The position numbers and the translations under genes were made by a program. Source: Nageia nagi (lineage: Eukaryota > Pinophyta). Taken from it: a DNA stretch of 64,000 bases. The notes beneath the pieces are model-generated. The model was given only the letters and a program-made list of their open reading frames with translations, was not told the origin of the DNA and searched no databases. Shown in pieces: positions 1-10,500 of this stretch. Every line of letters begins with the position of its first letter. The first letter of the stretch is position 1. The stretch is taken from NCBI GenBank assembly GCA_050084985.1, contig JBITNC010000001.1, positions 211,668,001-211,732,000 of the forward strand. The letters run 5' to 3'.

Positions 1-966
1 ATCATACACAGGTACAACACAATAATGAGATCCAATAGCCCACAACTTGTATTAAAGATGTATGATGAACAAAGATATAATACCAAGCCCATAGACCTTA
101 ACGTTGGCCTCCAAGGAGGCAACTAGGGCATAACGAATATGATCAGTGCTGGATGAACGGAACACTGAATGGGACAACCTCACTCCCTCAGAATCTGAAC
201 CCTCTCCACCAAAGGAGCTCTCCTCAAACCCTGGCAACCAACTAAATGGTAGGAATGTGACCTTGGAATGCCACTGGATGGACTAAGGTGCTACATCTCA
301 GCCGTAGATCAACATGATCCCTCAACTTGTTAACCCTCCTAGATGCTGCACCTAGGGATGTTGCTTGACCCTGTGCCAAGACTTCTCTTCTCTGGATGGT
401 ATGAGCAATAATCAATATTTGTATATCCATGCAATGATTCTCCAATGCCTAATATAGCTCAAGCCTGGATCTAGAACATCACCTTGGAATCATCCATGTT
501 TGACCTACCCAACGTTAGCCTCCTAGGGGCCCTCAAATACCTCAAACATGTCATAAATGCCCATGCGTGGGGTGTAGAGCCTCCCTAAGGCATGACGTGG
601 GCCTCCTGGGGTGATGGGATGCCTCCAAGTCCAACGTTGGGATCCTAGAAGCCCCCCCATGTCATGCGTTGGGTTTCTAGGAGTTGTACATGTGCCAAGA
701 TCCTATTTACATGTTTATACAAGGCCTTGGGATTCCCACAATCAATTCTCGGGATCTCCAAGTACATTAAATAAAATTTAAAATCATGTTAGCCTATGCT
801 TGGGAGGAAGATGTCCCACTTGGGGCTCACAGTGGGGTGCAACGAACCTTTATAATTTCTATCTCAAGTACTAACAACTAATGCATAATTAAATAAATAA
901 ATATTTACAAAGGGGGAATCTGTGGGATTCCATAATTAATTACGTTTTGCAAAAAGGGACGTCACA
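1..966 (-). repeat. 3' LTR of element 1 (partial)
   Basis: This stretch is homologous along its length to 4640-5604. On + it ends in ...GGGACGTCACA at 966. The U5 end lies before position 1. Confidence 0.88.
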
Positions 967-1280
967 AGGCCTCCCCTTTCAAAATTGCTTGCCCTCAAGC
1001 AATTACAATACAATCCAGAGTCCCAAACCCACCTCAAAGAATAGAGTCCATCATGCTCAAGTGAAAAAATCATATCAACTATGCATCCAACAAACTCAGC
1101 CTCAAGAGTGTGCACAACCACGCTCCAAAAATCAGCAAGTGTGTGATACTCAGGTCTGAAATAAAAATCAGCTTGCAATGTCTCAAAATCAGTCCTCAAG
1201 ATCAATGTACAAACATGTATCGATAGTTGGCAAAAAGGTTGCCAATGTTGGGTCTCCATAATTACACTCAAATGGTGCAA
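936..1280 (-). CDS. 3'-most ORF of element 1, with chromovirus pol tail
   Basis: This 114-residue open frame runs to the purine tract and into the LTR. It contains ILRTDFETLQADF and RPEYHTLADFWS, recognisable again in the related element at about 26860-26940, and ends NCLRASNFERGG. That last string nearly equals the end of the pol frame at 37693-37484 ([12 protein letters not shown]). Function unknown; the shared tail is a relic of an autonomous parent. Confidence 0.5.
   Translation of the reverse strand: MHHLSVIMETQHWQPFCQLSIHVCTLILRTDFETLQADFYFRPEYHTLADFWSVVVHTLEAEFVGCIVDMIFSLEHDGLYSLRWVWDSGLYCNCLRASNFERGGLVTSLFAKRN
967..981 (-). other. Polypurine tract of element 1
   Basis: On the minus strand GAAAGGGGAGGCCT directly precedes the TGTGACG start of the 3' LTR. 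Next to it (inside) is an 8-bp hairpin ATTGCTTG-ccct-CAAGCAAT (about 985-1004), also present in the chromovirus at 37515. Confidence 0.7.
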
Positions 1281-1716
1281 GGAGTGCCAACCAAAAAGTC
1301 TCTAACTGTGTATTGATGGCAGCCAACAAATCAGTACTTGAAATACCAACAATAATCCAAACAAAGCCTCTTATCATCACCAAACAGTCATCAATGATTG
1401 TAGCCATTAAGATAGGGGTAGCAGTCATCTTTTTAAAACTGTTTTTAGCCCTGTTAGTGATGGAACATATACATAACAGGTATGAAATTTTAGTGCATTC
1501 ATCTTCATTTAAATCAGCCAACAAATCAACCAAGCATGCATCACATCTTGAAATATGAACAACCATCTTGCAAGGAGTATTTTCAGCCATTTTGGTAAGA
1601 AAAAGAGTGCCTATCAGATCTGAAAATGCAACAACCTTATTTTCATTTAACTCAGTTCCCAATTGAGCACCAAATGAAGTGAAAACATGAATCATCATTT
1701 TCCAAATCAGCAACAA
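1189..1716 (-). CDS. Unrecognised ORF in element 1
   Basis: This 175-codon minus-strand ORF lies inside element 1. I recognise no family. It has several cysteines and long hydrophobic stretches in its middle (for example LVMIRGFVWIIVGI). It overlaps the 3'-most ORF in another frame, so one of the two is probably decayed or an artefact. Confidence 0.25.
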   Translation of the reverse strand: MLLIWKMMIHVFTSFGAQLGTELNENKVVAFSDLIGTLFLTKMAENTPCKMVVHISRCDACLVDLLADLNEDECTKISYLLCICSITNRAKNSFKKMTATPILMATIIDDCLVMIRGFVWIIVGISSTDLLAAINTQLETFWLALLAPFECNYGDPTLATFLPTIDTCLYIDLED

Positions 1717-1891
1717 ACTTATTCCCCAAAGGACAACCCCTATTAAGAGAAGAGCATTCCTTATATCATCTTCAACAGTCCTTCTTGCATCAACAATAGT
1801 GCAGCCTTTACTGAGTGTGTATTAGTCCCAAAGACATGAGCAAAGAATACAACAATAGTCGCATTTTTATCAGCAATTAATGCAGCCCCTA

Positions 1892-2881
1892 TCAAGTGAA
1901 TAACAATCCCAGAATGGTGTTCGATTGGTGCAATAGCAGTCCTACTCTTAACAACAAATAAGATGCCCTTCCATGCTTGGACGTTTCCTCCAAAATTGTT
2001 ATAAAAGGATGAAAGAACAGTGAACATATCAGCAACAGCCAATGCACCAACGTATGCAGTCCTCTCTTGATGGATTTTAGTCCTCGATACATGGCAAATC
2101 TCCCATCAAACGCAGCCCAAACTCTGTGCCACTTAGTACAATGAAGATATGTAATACCGACAATCCCAAAGAAGTGCCAATGCATGCCATGACTGACCAA
2201 TCTTTCAGCCCTCCATACTGCAGTCAAAATATTGGCTAAAATACTCTTAGACTTGTGCAAAACAGTCCTCAAACCTGCAGCCTTTCTTTTCCATGTGCAG
2301 CCACAAAATGCAGTCCCTTTTGCTTGAAAAATGAGATAAGAATGTAGGACAAGAGTTTCCTCACATATGGGGTCAAGCAAAGCCTCCTTGGATTGAGCGT
2401 TGAGGTCCCAAGCCACTCTCAATGTTCTAGGAATAATTTCCCTAGCCTCATCAGCCTTCTTCCAATATAATATTGTCCAATCACTAATCGTATCAGTCCT
2501 CCGATAATATATGGAAGCAAGAACAAGTTTTAGGGCGGTCATCATCATGTGCACCGCACACTGAAAATCAATCTTCTTTTTCTGAAAAGTGATCAACAAA
2601 CATGAAATAGCAGTTCCTCTTTTTGCAATAACTGTTAGGGGTTTCTTATCCTGGATGTTGGTATTGACAAAGTTCTCACAAAAACTAGTGAGTGTAAAGC
2701 TACAAATGGGGACGTTGGGGTAGTAGATGTACAGCTGAACCATAGGCATGAAATCTTGATGAAACCAATCATCTCGCAAACCAATGTTGGGGTTTTCAGG
2801 AACATAATGGTCACTAAAATCAACAAGTGTACCTTCCTTCTTCTTGATGTTTTGGCTGCAACTAAATGTGTCATAAGACAA
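1892..2881 (-). CDS. Conserved unrecognised ORF B of element 1
   Basis: This is a long open minus frame of about 330 codons. Its beginning (YDTFSCSQNIKKKEGTL then YVPENPNIG) and the motif FCGCTWKRK recur in the plus-strand element at 25900-26600, so the sequence was carried by at least two elements. Just upstream, in both copies, a pyrimidine-rich stretch ends in TAG or CAG before GAATC, which looks like a 3' splice site. I recognise no family; the frame is not reverse transcriptase, integrase or protease. Confidence 0.4.
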   Translation of the reverse strand: MSYDTFSCSQNIKKKEGTLVDFSDHYVPENPNIGLRDDWFHQDFMPMVQLYIYYPNVPICSFTLTSFCENFVNTNIQDKKPLTVIAKRGTAISCLLITFQKKKIDFQCAVHMMMTALKLVLASIYYRRTDTISDWTILYWKKADEAREIIPRTLRVAWDLNAQSKEALLDPICEETLVLHSYLIFQAKGTAFCGCTWKRKAAGLRTVLHKSKSILANILTAVWRAERLVSHGMHWHFFGIVGITYLHCTKWHRVWAAFDGRFAMYRGLKSIKRGLHTLVHWLLLICSLFFHPFITILEETSKHGRASYLLLRVGLLLHQSNTILGLLFT

Positions 2882-2929
2882 TATGATGTCCTTCTCATGT
2901 TCAAATCCTTCAAGTAAAGCTATGGATTC

Positions 2930-4183
2930 CTACAAACACACAAACAACCAAAGTGAGCTAAAACAAGTGAGGCCATCGCCCCATGTCATGTGCCAAGGAT
3001 CCAAGTGGTTCCAAGGACCACCAAGTCTTTCATCATAGGTTGAAACTATTCTTCCTTTCTTGTCTAAGGCTGATTTGAAAACCTTCATGCTTTCATTTTC
3101 ATTCCCCATGATCACCTCCAACCTTCTTAATCTTCCATTGTGTGCTAACACACGTGGATCCCATGGAGCTAGAAGGCTATTGCAATTCACATGAAGAATT
3201 GATTCTTTCCACACATCACACTTTGAAACCGAAGGCATGAAACTAATATGTGCATACTCACAAGCTGATTGAAAAGTTTCAACATTCATATCTACATCAA
3301 GCTTCTTGTTCTTCACTACATTCTCAACAAATGGGGGTGATTGCATTTTGAAGGAAACATCTTGTAGCTCTATTTGACATACCTCATGTAGTGATACAAT
3401 GATTTCTGATTTTCCACAATTTGAAATAGCATTCTCCTCTTTGCAATCTTTATATTCCTCCATGCCAGAATCAAAGCCATCTTCACCTTCCTCATTACTA
3501 TTTACGGAAACCAAATCTAAAACAACAATGGCTCTTTCCTCTTTCTTTCCAATATTATTACTTTCAACAACACTATCCAAAATTTTTGAATTACTTTCAT
3601 AAAAATCAGAATTACTTTCATACCTTTTTGGAGTATCACAATGATGCAAAGGGTGCTGTAGAGAGTGTGCATTTGCTTTCCAGGCAATTGGTGATGCCTC
3701 CATCTTGGTCGTATGGGTAGACCTAGCTTCCTCCTTTCCTTCGCAAGTCTCCCCAAACTCCTTTGCCAACTCGTATGCCCCTTGACCCAAGAGACCCAAA
3801 TAAAGCTGAAAAGTTATTTGTTCCTTGAATTTGTTGGAAGTACCTTGATAGATTTGGAGTAGAAGCTTTAACCTTAGTGGCATTTAATGTGGCCATGGTG
3901 GTGGGGGTGGAATTTGAGATTCCTCCTTACTCTCCATGAGTTCTTTCTTCTTCCATCTCTCTCTTTCATAATACGTACTAGGTTGTGATAGCAGTTTATT
4001 TTCTTCATTGTGAGAAACACCTTTTTCGGCTAGCTCGATGACCAAATTCCTCACTAAGATTTTTCCCAATTCTGATTTCTTTATGCAAGATGTAGATTTT
4101 GGTGCCAATTCTATTTGCTTCATGTGGAATGCAAATTTGGCTGAACTTTCAAAAACCTCTAGCACAAAATCTGAAATCTTCAT
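2930..4183 (-). CDS. Conserved unrecognised ORF A of element 1, one internal stop
   Basis: This minus-strand frame of 418 codons begins MKISDFVLEVFESSAKFAF about 240 bases after the PBS, the position of gag. A single TAA at 3884-3886 splits it into a 99-codon part ending PPPPPWPH and a 317-codon part. The second part is acidic and repeats in the plus-strand element at 25349-25822 (shared [40 protein letters not shown]). No zinc knuckle or gag domain is visible. Conservation between two insertions argues it was once translated; function unknown. Confidence 0.5.
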
Positions 4184-4418
4184 GTTAAATTTTTCTAACT
4201 AGTGAGGATAATAGATTAGGACTTTTTATACCTGGAAATGACCTTCAAATCTAAAAATATATTTTCCAAACCCTAGATGACTTACTCTAGGAATTCAAAC
4301 TTTTTCGAAAAACTACCATTTTGACCCCGAAATTGGCTTTTTGAGTGTAGAACCTCCTAATCCACCGATTCAATTTGTCTCTAACTAGATCTTAACCATA
4401 CAGGCTGGCCAAATCTAA

Positions 4419-4430
4419 GCTTTGATGCCA
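4419..4430 (-). other. Primer binding site of element 1
   Basis: On the minus strand this is TGGCATCAAAGC, one base after the 5' LTR. It differs by two bases from the usual plant initiator-Met tRNA site TGGTATCAGAGC. Confidence 0.75.
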
Positions 4431-4431
4431 C

Positions 4432-5604
4432 TGTAGAATCCCAAATACAAATTCAAGTGCAATTAAACAAATTCACACAAGTATACTCCAACGTCTGACT
4501 TAGGGCATCCATATAAAGCTTAAGCAATGCAATAATAGCAACGTCTGGCCTAGGATAGCAAATACAAGTATTCAACACCTCATAATGCCAACATATGGCT
4601 CATATAATCATGCACATGCAAAAGTAATCCAAGGATGCTAATACACAAGTATGCACAACACAATAATGAGATCCAATAGCCCACGAATTGTATAAAAGAT
4701 GTATGATGAACAAAGATACAATACCAAGCCTCCGGGGCTCAACGTTGGCCTCCAAGGAGCCAATTAGGGCAAAACAAATATGATCAATGCTGGATGGATG
4801 GAACACTGAATGGGATAGCCTTACTCCCTCAAAATCTGAATCCTCTTCATCAAAGGAGCTCTCCTTAAACCCTAGCCACCAACTGAATGGTAGGAATGTG
4901 ACCTTGGAATGCCACCAGATGGACGAAGGTGCTACACCTCAGCCGTAGATCAACATGATCCCTCAGCCTCTTAACTCTCCTAGATGCTGCACCTAGGGAT
5001 GTTGCTTGACGTTGTGCCATGACTTTTGTCCTCTGGACAGTATGAGCAATAATCAATATTTGTATATCCATGCAATGATGCTCCAACGCCTAATATAGCT
5101 CAAGCCTGGTTCTTGAACATCACCTCGGAATCATCCATGCTTGGCCTACCCAACATTAGCCTCCTAGGGGCCCTCAAATGCCTCAAACATGTCATAAATG
5201 TCCATGCTTAGGGTGTAGAGCCTCCCTAAGGTGTGATGTGGGTCTTCTAGGGTGATGGGATGCCTCCAAGTCCAAGTTGGGATCCTAGAAGTCCCCCCAT
5301 GTCATGTGTTGGGTTTCTAGGAGTCATACATATGCCGAGATCCTATTTATATGCTCATACAAGGCCTTGGGATTTCCACAATCAATTTTCGAGATCTTCA
5401 AGTATATTAAATAATATTAAATCATGCTAGCCTACGCTTGGGAGGAAGACGTCCCACTTGGGGCTCATAGTGGGTTCCAATGGACCTTTATAGTTTCTAT
5501 CCCAAGTACTAACAACTAATGTATAATTAAATAAATAAATATTTACAAAGGGGGAATCCGTGGGATTCCATAATTAATTACATTTTGCAAAAGGGGACGT
5601 CACA
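4432..5604 (-). repeat. 5' LTR of element 1
   Basis: This 1173-bp LTR runs on + from TGTAGAATCCC to GGGACGTCACA. It shares the conserved U3 text (GTGGGAATCCCAAGG, GTGAGCCCC) with the other LTRs of the window. Confidence 0.88.
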
Positions 5605-5754
5605 TAAAGATATCTAAAATATGATTTATTGATTAAATAATAAACCATTTTTAGTGCCTACAACTACCATTGCACAAAAAGATCCCATTGGATGGTGGAT
5701 GTTATAGGGGTGATACACATGATTTGTGATATTTTGTAATTATGATACTTTCCT

Positions 5755-6512
5755 AGGTTGTTGTTTCCTCTGCTATTGAGAGGAATTGGTTCACATACAA
5801 CTTTATTCATAGTATGAGGATGAACAAACTTATATGTTGCAGAATGGAGAAGGTAGTTGTAGTGCATAGCTCTCTTTGCCTTTGTGAGAAAGTTAGACCA
5901 AAGTATTAGAAATGTTGATACAAAGGATGTTAATCAATTTGTTGATGATGAGGATCAATAGGAGTTGGTTGGAATTCCATTGAATGCTCTTCCTTTGGAT
6001 GATGAGGTTGAGTCATCAAGCATTGATAGTGATTTTGATTTTCCAACAGGAGGCATACTAGCACATGAGCCGATAGACTTCTATTTTCTGTTTTAGTTTA
6101 CTTTTTCAGTTTTTGTCATTTGACATTTTGGCATTTTGACTTATTTGACATATTCATGTCAAAGACTATGTAGTTGGCATATTCATACTTAATGGTATTA
6201 TGAATATGAATTATGATATTATTATATTATGGGTCATTTTGATTTATCATTTATAATTCAGATTTCAAATTTTTCTGATTTTTATTTGTGATTCATATTT
6301 TTATTTTATATTCAAGTCGATTTTCAAATTATGTTACATGTTTGAATTGGTCCTTGGATGAATAATGAATGTTAATGATGAATGAAACATTGAAACTATA
6401 TTTAGTTTTCATAAATTTAAAATTTTTGAGGATTTTTAACTATATACTTGTCGTTCCCTAGCTGCTATCCCTAGAAACTTGACCCCTCATCCCCCACTCT
6501 ATGACAACCTTG
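5755..6512 (+). pseudogene. hAT transposase C-terminus relic and element end
   Basis: Reading + from about 5760, the peptide FIHSMRMNKL...RMEKVVVVHSSL resembles the hAT dimerisation region (IHSKKRN...LVFVHTNLRL). It is followed by an acidic tail DDEVESSSIDSDFDFP, with stops. The terminal 430 bp (6085-6512) repeats at 11250-11723 and ends CTCTATGACAACCTTG, the terminal inverted repeat of that hAT family. The 5' part is missing beyond the LTR boundary at 5604. Confidence 0.65.
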
Positions 6513-7420
6513 ATAGAAAACTTAATGGTGTACAACTTGTGTTTTTGGAGGTTGAACCCTAGACTATTTTGAAAATAATAATTTTGAAGAGGGACTTGTT
6601 TGCGATGATGCTAGAATTGATACTAGGACATTTTGGTACCAAGGTGTTGGAATGTTAGGTGTTATGGCTTGGATATCCATTTCAGCCTACACTTTGCTCT
6701 TTCAACTACTTGGATAATTATGATGATTTTGCCATGATGATAGAAGATGATCTTGCATTATTGCTATCTTTTTGTAATAAATTCTAATGATGATTGATTA
6801 TGATATTTACATCTTTGAAATGAGCACTTGAGAGTGCTTTATAAAAAATTCACAAATTGAGTTTACTTAGGTGGACTCAATTTAAACAATTTGCATAGAA
6901 GATAATATTAAATTAAAGAAATTCACTTGAATTAGCCTTGATTTACCCTCAATGGGTGCAAATTGATGTTTTACATAAGTCAAATGCATCATTTAAGTAT
7001 CATTATAAATGACTTAAATGCAAATTTAAGTGTCAATAGGTTAATATGTCTGCGTGTGTATGCCTCTTTCTGTTTTCATTATAGGACATCAGGGACATGA
7101 TATGAAATATTGCAAAATGAAAAATGTTTCAAAATGTCTACAAATTGATTGGTACATGCAGAAGTAGTATACCTAGATGTTTAGCTTTAAACAAGTTCGT
7201 GCTTACTGAATGAAACACTTAAAATGGAGGAAAAAAGGGAATAAATGGGCGAACAAATCTTTCTCGAATACCATAACCATTTTCCCAGATCTGATATACA
7301 ATATTAATTCTCTGATTATTAGCTTGCAATAGTACTTTGGCAAAGACTTCAACAATGATTTTTTTTATCATGGGAGATGCTTCATATTAGAAGAATTAAG
7401 ATGGTTATGTTCTATTGCAG
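6513..7420. other. MED23 intron, no feature
   Basis: AT-rich sequence directly upstream of MED23 exon a. I see no ORF or repeat here apart from scattered short runs. Confidence 0.5.
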
Positions 7421-7504
7421 GTTGTTCCAAGCATTACAATGGTGGAAACGTATGTGAGATTATTGTTAATTGGACCTCACTCATTGTTTCGACTTCACTT
7501 TAAT
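7421..7504 (+). CDS. MED23: MED23 exon a
   Basis: This exon has 28 codons in phase 0. It follows the acceptor TCTATTGCAG and is followed by the donor GTATGT. It encodes [20 protein letters not shown] and then SLFRLHFN. The next exon is 27.5 kb away. Confidence 0.88.
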
Positions 7505-10500
7505 GTATGTATGTACTACAATCAGACAGTATTGTCTATCTTATTTTGATTCTAATTTCATGTTTGTTGCAAAGAAACCATGTTTATTTTACACATTTGC
7601 TACTGAATTATTTATATTGGTAGCTGCATCTACAAGGATAACCAAAGGCATGAAAATAAGGCTCTTTGATCTTTGGCATTAAAATTCTTCATCTTGTAAG
7701 TTTTCACAAAACTTTGATCAGCATCTATCTGCAATGAATTGGATAACAGCATATTATTCTTTTGTGGTTGTTGCCTTCCTAACATTAGTGGCATTGGTCT
7801 CATTGTTAAGTCAAGCACTAAATTGAGCCTACATTAACGAAGAATTGGAGTATGCCATTACTATCCACATCCACGGGAATTAGCATATGTCTAGGCCATA
7901 ATTTAAAATCGAGGAAGACTGTTTTATTTGGCCAAAGTTAGTGTAAGATGAAAGACATAAATTGGTGCTTATTTAGGAGAGGAAAAAATATTTATGTCCA
8001 ATAGTGACATCAATAATTTACTGCAAATCGAGAAGAAAACAAATGGGTACAAATCAGTATTTAATCCTAAAGGTGCACACTAAAATCAAGGAAGACAAAA
8101 CTAAACATCACTAAATGAAAGCATAACACAAAATATATTTTAAATATGTAAGAATTATCACTACATGACATAAAGGATATAATCTAGTCTAGACAATATT
8201 AAAATGACTCATAGTCAACATGAATCATTGCAAAAGAGTCAATAGAAAGATGTTTATTGGAAAATGGGTAGGGTTGAATGGGCCTGGAATAACAATCTTT
8301 TGTGACTCTAAGAACACCTAAGGATGAGAAAGGGAACATGTTTCACAATGTTGAAAGACAACAATTCTTGTTTCATGGACAATGAGTGGTATTGAATGAC
8401 CTAGCAATGCCTTGTGAGTGACATGGCTGGACGATTCAAACATTAACAATATGCTAGGAAGTTGTAGCATCAAAAGGATGATACACTCGAGATACGAGAA
8501 AGGGGAGAGGCAACCAATCAAATGGTGTTCTGTAGGGTTCACCACTTGAGAGTAATGGCATTTCAAATTTCAAAGTGATAGAGCCAAGCAAATTTGGTTG
8601 GGTAACAAAAGAAGCTAGAAAGGTACTTTATTGAGTCTCTTAATAAGCAGTAGTATCTCCCTCATTATTATATTAGATTTCGTGTATAAAGATAAAAATG
8701 TTCTTATGTCTACTTAATGAAGGGAAGAAAGGAAGCAGATCCTGTTATTCCTAGGATTATGGTGTTTTATTTCCTTTCTCAATTGGTGGGAATATGCACT
8801 AAGTTGGTTGAGTGGTATCTGAAAGTCGTGAGTTTAATGCTATATCTGTATTGATTGATAAATTATGATATACTTACTCAAGACCGTGGAGATATATAAG
8901 AATGTGGCTATAGAACCAATTAAATGCTTCACCTTAAGATGCTTATGAAGGAATCTAACCATTAGTTTATCATCATTAGCGAACTTTACAAAGCATTCTT
9001 CTTGAAATTGTATTAAATGTTGCCTGGGATCTCCTTTCCTTAGTACTAGTTTCATTCAAAAGTTTTCTTATTTTTGCTGCTGAAGTCATAATGTTCTAAG
9101 GTCAGATCTAAGGTTTGACAAGGTTTTAGATCAGGTAGGGTTTACCGGATCTTAGATGATTTTTACAAGTGTGTTTACAAAAAGGTCATGTTCATAAAAA
9201 AGTAGGGTTTTGAGAAATATTAAATAGTTGAGTTCACCAAAATGTAGACAAAAATAAAAGACAGTGTTAAAATATGCACAATTTTTCCTATCTACAAAAG
9301 AAAAATAGATTTATAGCAATATGTAGTATTAGAGATACAAAGAAGACTTATTTGGAGGGTGGAGGGTTGGAAGCTTCTGATCTTGAAGGGCAAGCCCTAA
9401 CTATAGCAGGATGACATACATGGATGATTCTAATGATGATGATATTAGAACTAATGGATATACATTTTGGAGCAGTTCAAATCGAATGCATAGATTGTTG
9501 AGCTTCTAGACCAAAACGCCTATGCCACGGGATGATGGAGTCAAAGCATTGGGCGTTTTGGGATGGCACATTGCAATGATGCATATTTTGGTGAGTTCAA
9601 CTATTTAGGGTTGCATCACTTCTAGGAAGTGCGATTTGACCTCTTTTAAATTTTCAATGATCTGCTATTGTATATGACTATATCTTGATGGAACTTTGAT
9701 AATTGTTGAGTCAAGGAAAAAGGGGTGAATGCCCTAGCTATATGATTTTGCTAAGTTGTTTGTGCAATTGCACATGGTTGTAGGTGATAATTGCTTTTTC
9801 TTGTTTCTGTCTTTGTTTCTTGTCCCTATGAGAATGAGCACTTGCGTGTGCCTTATATAGACTTGGCATGTCTAATTTTGGTTTACCTAGGTGGACCCAT
9901 GTAGAACAATGTGCATATAAGATAATGCTAAATTGAAAGATTTCACTTCTTTTTGCATACATCAAGTAAGTCACTTGAATAAAATCATTTTAGATGGTAA
10001 AAATGCAATTGTAAATCTCTTTATATATATGTAAATTGTTTACGGTGTGCAAAAGTGTTATGCTATGTAGTTTGTTGTGTTATTACACAACTGTTTTACT
10101 GGTAGAGCTACAGTAATATAAGGTGTGCATGTTTGTTTTTTAATAGAATCTCTTTCAAGTCTTTTTGAAATGTAAACTGGGCTTGAAAGAAGCCAAAAAC
10201 ATGAAATGAAAATGAAATTCAAGCTGACTTGATGTAGACCATGTAAATGCATTCAAATCTAGACCATTTCTGGAAACAGAGCAAAAGAGACATAATCCAA
10301 TCATTCTCCGCCATTTTATTTAAATTTGGCAATATCTGATAAGGGTACATTGCGGACGATGTATATCATGTACAAATGAGGAGACAGATGTGCCCACCAC
10401 CCTTATATCATCATGATGACTCATTTTTTTAAATCATACATTGAAAGCTCAAAAGCTCTGGCTTGTTGGATGCTTACTGTACCCAAGTTTATTCCCATGT

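Larger units (their letters stand above)
1..5604 (-). mobile_element. Non-autonomous Ty3/gypsy-type LTR element 1 (left LTR cut by window edge)
   Basis: Two direct copies of an LTR (1-966, incomplete, and 4432-5604) enclose 3.47 kb. On the minus strand the LTR runs TGTGACGTCCC...ATTCTACA. The PBS lies one base inside the 5' LTR, and a purine tract (GAAAGGGGAGG) abuts the 3' LTR, so the element reads right to left. The internal region has minus-strand ORFs but no recognisable reverse transcriptase, RNase H or integrase. Its last codons (NCLRASNFERGG) match the pol C-terminus of the chromovirus at 37515-40030. That suggests a derivative of such an element whose centre was replaced by other coding sequence. 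Confidence 0.85.
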
